Below, one piece after another: positions 37,727 through 44,794 of a stretch of 64,000 nt of DNA. Below the pieces are notes generated by a model. The model had not been told where the DNA came from, ran no database searches, and saw nothing but the letters and a program-made list of their open reading frames with translations. Source of the stretch: Teichococcus wenyumeiae (GTDB taxonomy: Bacteria; Pseudomonadota; Alphaproteobacteria; Acetobacterales; Acetobacteraceae); the NCBI RefSeq assembly GCF_003696345.1, contig NZ_RFLX01000003.1, positions 248,001 through 312,000 of the forward strand. Direction: 5' to 3'. The translations under genes and the position numbers were made by a program. Position 1 is the stretch's first letter; every line of letters starts with the position of its first letter.

Positions 37727-38266
37727 ATGCGCGCGGGCCTGCGTGGGGCATTGCTGCTCGCGCGGGGGCGTGTGGAAGGCATCATGCTGATGCCGATCTC
37801 GGCGGAAGGCGCTGCCCGCTCTTTCTGGGCGACGGCGCTCTGCCTGCCGATCTTTCTGATCATGCGCCTGCTGCTGAACGACCAGCCGCTGTCCGGCCGC
37901 GCGCTGACGGCGGAGCTGTGCGGCTTCGCGACGGGCTGGGCCGGCTATGCCCTGGCCACCCTGCCCATGGCGATGGCCGCGGGCCGTGCGCCGCTCTGGC
38001 CGCGCTTCCTGGCTACCTGGAACTGGATCAGCCTGGTGCAGTACGGCCTGATCCTGCTGCTGGGGCTGCTCTCCGGTGCTGGCCTGCCAAGCTGGCTGGG
38101 GCAGACGCTGGAGCTGGCAGGGCTCGGATATGCGTTGTGGCTGCAATGGTTCGGCACCGGGCTGGCGTTGCAGGTGGGTAGTGGCCGGGCCCTGGGCTTC
38201 GTGCTGCTGGACCTGATCCTCGGCATGGTGCTCTCGGGCTTCGTGTCCGACATCGCCGGCGGCTAG
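37727..38266 (+). CDS. Integral membrane protein, unknown function (Yip1-like appearance)
   Basis: A 179-residue protein with four to five hydrophobic segments: FWATALCLPIFLIMRLLL, LCGFATGWAGYALATLPMAMAAG, WISLVQYGLILLLGLLSG, LAGLGYALWLQWFGTGLAL and LGFVLLDLILGMVLSGFV. The short amphipathic N-terminus (LRGALLLARGRVEGIMLMP) resembles Yip1-type proteins. The ATG at 37727 lacks a clear ribosome site. It lies 35 bases after dapE and may be translated with it. No catalytic motif is visible. Confidence 0.7.
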   Translation: MRAGLRGALLLARGRVEGIMLMPISAEGAARSFWATALCLPIFLIMRLLLNDQPLSGRALTAELCGFATGWAGYALATLPMAMAAGRAPLWPRFLATWNWISLVQYGLILLLGLLSGAGLPSWLGQTLELAGLGYALWLQWFGTGLALQVGSGRALGFVLLDLILGMVLSGFVSDIAGG

Positions 38267-38321
38267 GCTTGTGGCCAGGGCTGCGATTCCCATCTGCCCG
38301 CTGCAAGGATCGAGGTAGAGC

Positions 38322-39020
38322 ATGACCATCGACGTCTGGAGCTGGCCGACCCCGAACGGCCACAAGGTCCATATCGCGCTGGAGGAGCTGGAGCTTCCCT
38401 ATCGCGTCGTGCCGGTGAACATCGGCAAGGGCGAGCAGTTCAATCCGGAATTCCTCGAGATCACGCCCAACCACCGCATCCCCGCCATCGTGGACCCGGA
38501 CGGGCCCGACGGTCAGCGCATCCAGCTTTTCGAAAGCGGCGCGATCCTGATCTATCTGGCGGAGAAGGCGGGGCGGCTGATCCCGGCCGATGCGGCGGCG
38601 CGCTATACCTGCCTGCAGTGGCTGATATTCCAAATGGGCGGTGTCGGGCCGATGTTTGGCCAGTACAACCATTTCGCCGCCTATGCGCCCGAGAAGCTGC
38701 CCTATGCCATCGAGCGCTATGGGAATGAGGTGAGGCGCCTGCATCGCGTGCTGGACAAGCGCCTCGGCACCAGCGCCTATCTGGCTGGCGACGAATATTC
38801 CATTGCCGATATCGCCACCTTTCCATGGGTCCGTAATCCGGATCGGCGTGGCATCGACCTGTCGGAATATCCGGCCGTGAAGCGCTGGCATGACACCATT
38901 GCCGCGCGGCCTGCGGTGCAACGCGGTGTTGCCGTGTTGTCCGAGAATCAGCGAAGCGGTCCGATGAGCGATGCGGAACGCGAGCAGCTTTTCGGCAAGA
39001 CGCAGTTTCAAGCACGTTGA
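38322..39020 (+). CDS. Glutathione S-transferase, Nu class (YfcG-like disulfide-bond oxidoreductase)
   Basis: A 232-residue thioredoxin-fold GST. The N-terminal motif WPTPNGHKVHIALEELELPYRVV, then FLEITPNHRIPAIVDPDGPDG and LFESGAILIYLAEKAG, match Nu-class proteins such as YfcG, which reduce disulfides and hydroperoxides with glutathione. The C-terminal helical domain (LQWLIFQMGGVGPMFGQYNHF) also fits. A second Nu-class relative is at 56522. Likely its own transcription unit, 55 bases after the preceding gene. Confidence 0.9.
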   Translation: MTIDVWSWPTPNGHKVHIALEELELPYRVVPVNIGKGEQFNPEFLEITPNHRIPAIVDPDGPDGQRIQLFESGAILIYLAEKAGRLIPADAAARYTCLQWLIFQMGGVGPMFGQYNHFAAYAPEKLPYAIERYGNEVRRLHRVLDKRLGTSAYLAGDEYSIADIATFPWVRNPDRRGIDLSEYPAVKRWHDTIAARPAVQRGVAVLSENQRSGPMSDAEREQLFGKTQFQAR

Positions 39021-39269
39021 TCTGTTTCGAGACCGCATTGGTAAGAAAATGTTCACCCACTGCGGGCGATGCTGATTGAGCGGGAACAGCGCTAGGCACC
39101 GTGCGTGGATCTTGCCAGACAGGAGGTGGCGCTGTTGTCACTCCGGCTGGCAAGACTGCCCCTGTCGCTCCTATGATGTCGGACAAAGGCGGTGCGGCGG
39201 CGCTGTGACAACCCGGTGGGGAGCCCTGGCGGTTCCTTGCTGTCTTCCTGCGGCGGAGGAGCCGGCGGC

Positions 39270-40649
39270 ATGAGTGCGCGTATCCTGGTGGTGGATGATA
39301 TCGCCGCCAACCTGCGTCTGCTGGAAGCGCGGCTGAATGCCGAATACTACGAGGTCGCGCTGGCCTCCTCAGGCCCCGAGGCACTGGAGCGCGCGGCGGA
39401 ATGGATGCCGGATGTCATCTTGCTGGACGTCATGATGCCCGGCATGGATGGCTACGAGGTTTGCCGGCGGCTGAAGGCCAATCCCGACATCGCGCATATT
39501 CCCGTTGTCATGATCACTGCGCTGGTGGACCCGGCGGAGCGCGTGCGGGGGCTGGAGGCCGGGGCGGACGACTTCCTCTCCAAGCCCGTCGATCACCCGA
39601 CGCTCTTTGCCCGGCTGCGCGCGCTGCTGCGCATGAAGCAGGTGCTGGACGCCTTCCGCCTGAGGGCCGAGACGGCGCAGGAACTGGGCTTTACGCCCGA
39701 GCCGCAGCCGTCCACCAACCTCGCCGGCGCCGAGGCGCTGCTGGTGACGGAGGATGTGAACGAGGCGGAGCTGCTCTCCAGCGTGCTGTCCGGCGATGGC
39801 ATCCAGATCCGGCTGGCTTCCGACCCCGCCACCGCCTGGTCGATGCTGGAGGATGAGCAATACGACCTGGCGCTGTTGAGCCTGTCGATGGAAGGCGGCG
39901 GGCTGCGCTTTGCCTCCCGCCTGCGCGCCCAGGCCCCGACGCGGGACCTGCCGGTGCTGCTGATCGGCGATGCGGACCAGAAGGACCTGATCCTGCGCGG
40001 CTTCGACCTGGGCGCCAACGACCATGTGCTGAGGCCGGTGGACCCCAATGAGCTGCGGGCCCGTGCACGCAACCAGATCCGCCGCAAACGCTACCAGGAG
40101 CGGCTCCAGGCGGAGCTGAACCGCTCGCTGGAAATGGCGGTGACGGACGGCCTGACCGGGCTGCGCAACCGCCGCTACATCACCCGCCACTTGGAAGGGC
40201 TGCTGCGCGCCGGTGGCGTGGCACTGCTGATGCTGGACGTGGACCGCTTCAAGACGGTCAACGACACCTATGGCCATGCCGCCGGGGACCAGGTGCTGCA
40301 GGACGTGGCCCTGCGCATGCGGCGGCACCTGCGGGCCGTGGACGTGGTGGCGCGCTTCGGCGGCGAGGAATTCGTCGTCGCCATGGCCGGGGCAGGGCAG
40401 GAGGAAGCGCTGCAGGTGGCGGAGCGCCTGCGCGAATCCCTGATCGACTCCCCGGTGACGCTGGAGCAGCACAAGCCGCTGTCCATCACCGCCAGCATCG
40501 GCGTGGCCGTCAGCCGGGCGGGGGATACGCTGGACGACCTGACCTCGGCCGCCGACGCGGCACTCTACCGGGCCAAGGCCAATGGCCGCAACCGGGTGGA
40601 ACTGGCCGTGCCGGAAGACTGGCGCCGCCGCAACGCCGGCGTGGCCTGA
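39270..40649 (+). CDS. pleD: PleD-type diguanylate cyclase response regulator (REC-REC-GGDEF)
   Basis: A 459-residue cyclase making cyclic di-GMP when phosphorylated. The first receiver has VVDD and the phospho-acceptor aspartate in ILLDVMMPG (residue 53), T/S and K in PVVMITAL and FLSKPVDH. The second receiver is degenerate at the phospho-site (LALLSLSMEGG), as in Caulobacter PleD. The cyclase domain has TDGLTGLRNRRYI, RFGGEEFVVAMAG and an intact inhibitory I-site RAVD five residues ahead. The start at 39270 is supported by GGAGGAG. Its place next to rpmG is conserved in alphaproteobacteria. Confidence 0.93.
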   Translation: MSARILVVDDIAANLRLLEARLNAEYYEVALASSGPEALERAAEWMPDVILLDVMMPGMDGYEVCRRLKANPDIAHIPVVMITALVDPAERVRGLEAGADDFLSKPVDHPTLFARLRALLRMKQVLDAFRLRAETAQELGFTPEPQPSTNLAGAEALLVTEDVNEAELLSSVLSGDGIQIRLASDPATAWSMLEDEQYDLALLSLSMEGGGLRFASRLRAQAPTRDLPVLLIGDADQKDLILRGFDLGANDHVLRPVDPNELRARARNQIRRKRYQERLQAELNRSLEMAVTDGLTGLRNRRYITRHLEGLLRAGGVALLMLDVDRFKTVNDTYGHAAGDQVLQDVALRMRRHLRAVDVVARFGGEEFVVAMAGAGQEEALQVAERLRESLIDSPVTLEQHKPLSITASIGVAVSRAGDTLDDLTSAADAALYRAKANGRNRVELAVPEDWRRRNAGVA

Positions 40650-40667
40650 GGAACGGGTCCGGCCACG

Positions 40668-40700
40668 AAAAAGGGCCGGTCCCGGCAGGGAACGGCCCTT
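40668..40700 (-). terminator. Intrinsic terminator of rpmG
   Basis: On the minus strand AAGGGCCG and CGGCCCTT pair around a short loop, followed by a run of T (40672-40668). A second perfect stem CGCCCGCC-AGAT-GGCGGGCG lies between it and the rpmG stop (40717-40736). Confidence 0.75.
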
Positions 40701-40743
40701 CGAAGCAGCATCGCTGCGCCCGCCAGATGGCGGGCGGCGCTGC

Positions 40744-40911
40744 TTACTTGATCTTGCCTTCGCGGTACACGACGTGCTTGCGCACGACGGGGTCGTACTT
40801 CTTGAACTCCAGCTTGTTGGTCGTGGAGCGCGTGTTCTTCTTCGTCACGTAGAAGTGGCCGGTATCGGCGGTGCTGATGAGCTTGATGAGAATGGTGTTG
40901 GACTTGGCCAT
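40744..40911 (-). CDS. rpmG: 50S ribosomal protein L33
   Basis: A 55-residue protein, [18 protein letters not shown] at the start and [14 protein letters not shown] at the end, the type of L33 without zinc-binding cysteines. It has a promoter-like sequence TTGACT-N16-TAGGTT upstream on the minus strand (41038-41011). Two stem-loops lie after its stop codon. It is convergent with the pleD gene. Confidence 0.97.
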   Translation of the reverse strand: MAKSNTILIKLISTADTGHFYVTKKNTRSTTNKLEFKKYDPVVRKHVVYREGKIK

Positions 40912-41010
40912 GTCTATTCTTCCGTGGTCGCCCCAGTGGTCAACCGGGCGGGGTGCAGGCTGAGCCGGGCGATACGGAGCCGCATTCCCGGGGGTCTGAT
41001 CAGGGGGCGG

Positions 41011-41038
41011 AACCTAGCGCGCCACCCGCTACAGTCAA
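41011..41038 (-). promoter_or_regulatory. Putative promoter of rpmG
   Basis: Read on the minus strand: TTGACT (41038-41033), 16 bases, TAGGTT (41016-41011). A second TTGACC lies closer to the gene. Confidence 0.4.
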
Positions 41039-41063
41039 GCAGATCCTTGCATCTGGCACGGAA

Positions 41064-42599
41064 TCAAGGGGAAAGCGCCGTCGCCAGCAGCCTTGGATGG
41101 TCGATCAGGGCCTTCGCGACCTCCGAATCCAGTTCCCGCTCCTCGGCCGGGGGGCAGGTGGCACGCAGGGCGGCGACCTCGCTGGCCGGCACCGGCGGGC
41201 GGGCGGCCCGCAGCCGGGCCAGCACTGGCGCGCGGGGAGCCTGGCCATTGCCAAGCTGCGCCAGCTCCGTCCGCACCGCTTCCAGGCCCAGGCTGGTGCA
41301 GATGGTGGGCTGCACGCCCAGGCCCTGCACCGGCCAGCCCTGCGGCGCCAGCACGCGGGACCAGGAGATCAGCACTTCCGCGCCGTTGGTCAGCGGGATA
41401 ACGATCTGAATCAGGCCCTTGCCGAGGGTGGAACTGCCCACCACGGCCGCCCGCCCACGGTCGGACAGCGCCGCCGCCACGATCTCGGCCGAGGAGGCGG
41501 TGCGGCCATCCACCAGGATCACCAGCGGCCGGGACTGGGAGAGGTCGGTGCCCGCGGCGTTCCAGACCCGAACGGAATCGGGGTGCCGGCCCAGGCTGCT
41601 GGCGATCGGCCCATCCATCAGGAAGGCATCGGCCACCGACATGGCCTGGGACAGCACGCCGCCCCGATTGCCGCGCAGGTCCAGCACCACGCCACGGGGC
41701 GGCTGCGGCTCCGCGAAGGCTTCGTTCAGCAGTTCGGAAAGGGCCTCGGTGGTGTGGGAGGAAAAGGCGGTGAGCCGAAGCCACAGGATGCCATCCTGCC
41801 GCTCCGCCCGCAGCGTCCGACCCGGCGCGGCGCTGCGCAGCAGGGTGACGACATGGCGCTGGTTGCCCCGCCGCAGCACGAGCGTGACCTCGGTGCCGGT
41901 CAGCCCTTCCAGCAGTTCCGCAGCGTCGGTGATGCGGCGGGCCGAGACGGCATAGCCGTCGATGGAGAGCAACTGGTCGCCCTCCCGCAGCCCGGCCTGG
42001 GCCGCGGGGCCATCGTGCACCACCGCGGCGACCACCACGGAGCCCCGCCGCCCGCCCGCCAGCCGCAGGCCCAGCGAGGACTGCCCGACCCGCCGCTCAC
42101 GCGCCTGCAAGGCCTCATCGGCGGTGACGTAGCGGCTATAGGGGTCGAGGTGGTTGAACAGCTCGTCGAAGCCGGCCTGCAACACGCGCTCGATGCCGGC
42201 ACCTTGCAGCAGGGGCGAGGCGGCCCAGGCAGCGGCGTAGAAGCGCGTCAGAAGCCCGGCCAGTACTTCGGCGGCGGGTTCCTCGGCCGGGGGCTGGCGG
42301 ATGCCCCGGCGGCCCTGCGGCGGCGGCGCGGGAAGGGACAGCGGCACCGGCTGTTCGAGCAGCAGCCGGTCGCCGATCCTCAACCGCATCTGACCGGCCG
42401 AGACTTCCGTGCTCAACCGGATATCGACGGCGCCAAGGCCCCGAAGCGACCACAAGGCCATGTCGGCGGGTGCCGCGGATTCCAGGTGGCGTTCGATGAT
42501 GGCGGTGAAGGCCTGCTGCAGCGCCGGCAGCACCACGGAGCGCGGGAAGGGCGCCTCCTGCGCGCGGGCGGGAGCCGCGAGCAGCAGGGCCAGCAGCAC
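41064..42599 (-). CDS. S41 family C-terminal-processing peptidase with PDZ domain, start uncertain
   Basis: A periplasmic serine protease of the CtpA/Prc class. It has a hydrophobic leader LVLVLLALLLAAPARAQEA, a PDZ domain (SLGLRLAGGRRGSVVVAAVVHDGPAAQAGLREGDQLLSIDG) and the protease core DLRGNRGGVLSQAMSVADAFL, with catalytic Ser in VDGRTASSAEIVAA and Lys in SSTLGKGLIQIV. The only canonical starts are the GTG at 42599, which trims the positive end of the leader, and an ATG at 42809 that lies inside rnr. The basic residues RRLG just upstream suggest a non-canonical start close to 42630. Confidence 0.78.
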   Translation of the reverse strand: MLLALLLAAPARAQEAPFPRSVVLPALQQAFTAIIERHLESAAPADMALWSLRGLGAVDIRLSTEVSAGQMRLRIGDRLLLEQPVPLSLPAPPPQGRRGIRQPPAEEPAAEVLAGLLTRFYAAAWAASPLLQGAGIERVLQAGFDELFNHLDPYSRYVTADEALQARERRVGQSSLGLRLAGGRRGSVVVAAVVHDGPAAQAGLREGDQLLSIDGYAVSARRITDAAELLEGLTGTEVTLVLRRGNQRHVVTLLRSAAPGRTLRAERQDGILWLRLTAFSSHTTEALSELLNEAFAEPQPPRGVVLDLRGNRGGVLSQAMSVADAFLMDGPIASSLGRHPDSVRVWNAAGTDLSQSRPLVILVDGRTASSAEIVAAALSDRGRAAVVGSSTLGKGLIQIVIPLTNGAEVLISWSRVLAPQGWPVQGLGVQPTICTSLGLEAVRTELAQLGNGQAPRAPVLARLRAARPPVPASEVAALRATCPPAEERELDSEVAKALIDHPRLLATALSP

Positions 42600-42640
42600 C
42601 AGGACAAGGCCCAGGCGCCGGAGCAGGACCGCGGCGGCCG

Positions 42641-44794
42641 CTACCGCTTCCTCGCGCCGCGTGGCGGCACGCCCTGCATGATGTGGAAGACCAGCCCGCC
42701 GGTCAGGGGCGCCGCTTCGGCCAGACGGACCTCGACGGCCTGTCCCAGGCTGAAAGCCAGCCGCGTGTGGCGGCCGGAGAGCCGACGCTCGGCCTCCTCG
42801 TGAATCCATCGATCGTCCGGCAGGGATGACAATGGCACGATTCCGCTCGCGCCATTCTCCTCTACGGTGACGAAGAGGCCAAAGCGTGTCACCCCCGAAA
42901 TACGCGCGGCGAATATGCTGCCGGTGCGTGTCGCCATGAAACCGGTCAGGAAGCGGTCCACGGCATCGCGTTCGGCGGCGGCGGCGCGGCGTTCGGTGCG
43001 GGTGATGGCCTCGCCGATCGCGGCGAATTCCTCGGCATCCGCAGGCGGAATGCCTTCCGGCCCCAGTTTCAGGCCGGCGATCAGCGCGCGGTGCACCAGC
43101 AGGTCGGCATAGCGGCGGATGGGGCTGGTGAAATGCGCGTAGCGCGGCAGCGCCAGGCCGAAGTGGCCGATGTTCTCCGGGCTGTATTCGGCCTGCGACT
43201 GGCCGCGCAGCACGGCCTCATGGATCAGCCGGGCTTCCGGCATGTCCTTGGTTTTTTCCAGCAGGTCGGCGAAGTGGCGGGGCCGCAGTTCGCCCGCCGC
43301 CGGCAGGTCGAGATCGAAACTGTCCAGGAACTGCCGCAGCCCTTCCAGCTTCTCGTCCGAAGGCCGGTCGTGCACGCGGTACATGCAGGGCTGGCCGGTC
43401 TTTTCCAGCGTCTCGGCCGCGCAGACATTGGCGGCGACCATGAATTCCTCGATCAGCCGGTGGGAGTCGAGGCGCTGGCGCGGCACCACGTCACGCACCT
43501 GGCCGTTCTCGTCCAGCAGCACGCGGCGCTCCGGCAGGTCGAGGTCCAGCGTGCCGCGCTTCTCCCGCGCCGCCAGCAGGGCGGCATAGGCGCCGAAAAG
43601 CGGGGCGAGGGTCTCGGTCATCTCGCCGCGCAGATGCGCTTCCTGCACCTGCTCATAGGTCAGCCGGGCGGCGGAGCGCATCAGGCCACGGCCGAAGCGG
43701 TGCGCGGTCTTGGTTCCGGCGGCATCGAAATGCATCTCGACGAAGAGGCAGCCGCGGTTCTCGCCGGGCTTCAGGCTGCACCAGCCGTTGGACAGTGCCT
43801 CCGGCAGCATCGGCACGACGCGGTCGGGGAAATAGACGCTGTTGCCGCGCGTGCGGGCGTCGTCATCCAGCGCGCTGCCACCGCGGACGTAATGCGCCAC
43901 ATCGGCGATGGCGACGATGACGCGCCAGCCCGTGCCTTCCGCCGCCGCCCAGACGGCATCGTCGAAATCGCGCGCGTCCTCGCCATCGATGGTGACGAGC
44001 GGGATCTCGCGCAGGTCCTCGCGGCCTTGCAGGTCCACCGGGCCGGCTGCTTCCGCCTCGGCCAGGGCCAAGGGCGCGAAGGTCTCGGGAATGCCGTGCT
44101 GGTGGATGCAGATCAGCGAGACGGCGCGGGGCGAGTCCATCCGCCCCAGGCGCTCGATGATGCGGACCGGGCGCAGCCCGGCGCCGAAATGCGTGATGGG
44201 CTCGGCCAGCACCAGTTCGTCGGGCTCGGCCCCGCCATCCTCGCCGGCAGGCACGGACCATTCTGCCTTCTGGCGCTTGTCCACCGGCACCACGCGGCCA
44301 TTGGCGAAGATGCCCAGCACGCGCGCCGGCCCGGCGGCGCCCAGGCGCTTGAAGGTGCGGCCGTCATACTTGCCGCCACCCATGGAGCGGAGGCGCGCCA
44401 GCACCCGCTCCCCGGGGGCCAGGGCGGGCTGCCCGGGGCGTTCGGGCCGCATATAGACCAGCGGCGGGCGGCCTTCGCCGGCCCATTCCACCGGGCGGGC
44501 GAGGGGATCGCCATCGGGATCGGTGCCGAAGACCTCCACCACCGCGATTTCCGGCAGCTTCTGGATGTCACGGGTGCGGCGGCGGCCCGAGCGGGCGACC
44601 ACGCCTTCCGCCTCCAGCTCCCGCAAGAGGGCGCGCAGGGCCGGGCGCTGGTCTACCGACAGGCCGAAGTGGCGGACGATGTCGCTCTTGCCGACATCGC
44701 CCGGCGCATCGCGCAGGAAGCGGCGAAGCTGCTCGCGCGTCGGCAGCGGCGGCAGGGCGCCGCTGCTGTCGCCGCTATCCGAGGCGCCGCTCAG
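42641..44794 (-). CDS. rnr: Ribonuclease R, probable CTG start
   Basis: A 3'-5' exoribonuclease of the RNB family. The catalytic region DFDDAVWAAAEGTGWRVIVAIADVAHYV and later blocks are present, with a C-terminal S1 domain (GSIFAARISGVTRFGLFVTVEENGASGIVPLS). The first canonical start, a TTG at 44626, falls inside the N-terminal winged-helix domain. The frame continues upstream through LPPLPTREQLRRFLRDAPG and KSDIVRHFGLSVDQRPALRALL with no ATG, GTG or TTG. I infer a CTG at 44794, overlapping the topA stop and following GAAGGTGAAGG. About 717 residues result, a normal length. Confidence 0.82.
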   Translation of the reverse strand: MSGASDSGDSSGALPPLPTREQLRRFLRDAPGDVGKSDIVRHFGLSVDQRPALRALLRELEAEGVVARSGRRRTRDIQKLPEIAVVEVFGTDPDGDPLARPVEWAGEGRPPLVYMRPERPGQPALAPGERVLARLRSMGGGKYDGRTFKRLGAAGPARVLGIFANGRVVPVDKRQKAEWSVPAGEDGGAEPDELVLAEPITHFGAGLRPVRIIERLGRMDSPRAVSLICIHQHGIPETFAPLALAEAEAAGPVDLQGREDLREIPLVTIDGEDARDFDDAVWAAAEGTGWRVIVAIADVAHYVRGGSALDDDARTRGNSVYFPDRVVPMLPEALSNGWCSLKPGENRGCLFVEMHFDAAGTKTAHRFGRGLMRSAARLTYEQVQEAHLRGEMTETLAPLFGAYAALLAAREKRGTLDLDLPERRVLLDENGQVRDVVPRQRLDSHRLIEEFMVAANVCAAETLEKTGQPCMYRVHDRPSDEKLEGLRQFLDSFDLDLPAAGELRPRHFADLLEKTKDMPEARLIHEAVLRGQSQAEYSPENIGHFGLALPRYAHFTSPIRRYADLLVHRALIAGLKLGPEGIPPADAEEFAAIGEAITRTERRAAAAERDAVDRFLTGFMATRTGSIFAARISGVTRFGLFVTVEENGASGIVPLSSLPDDRWIHEEAERRLSGRHTRLAFSLGQAVEVRLAEAAPLTGGLVFHIMQGVPPRGARKR

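Noticed and set aside
42600-42809. N-terminal extension of the S41 protease to an ATG at 42809.
   Set aside because: This stretch is the out-of-frame shadow of the rnr S1 region and has no signal-peptide character until about 42630.
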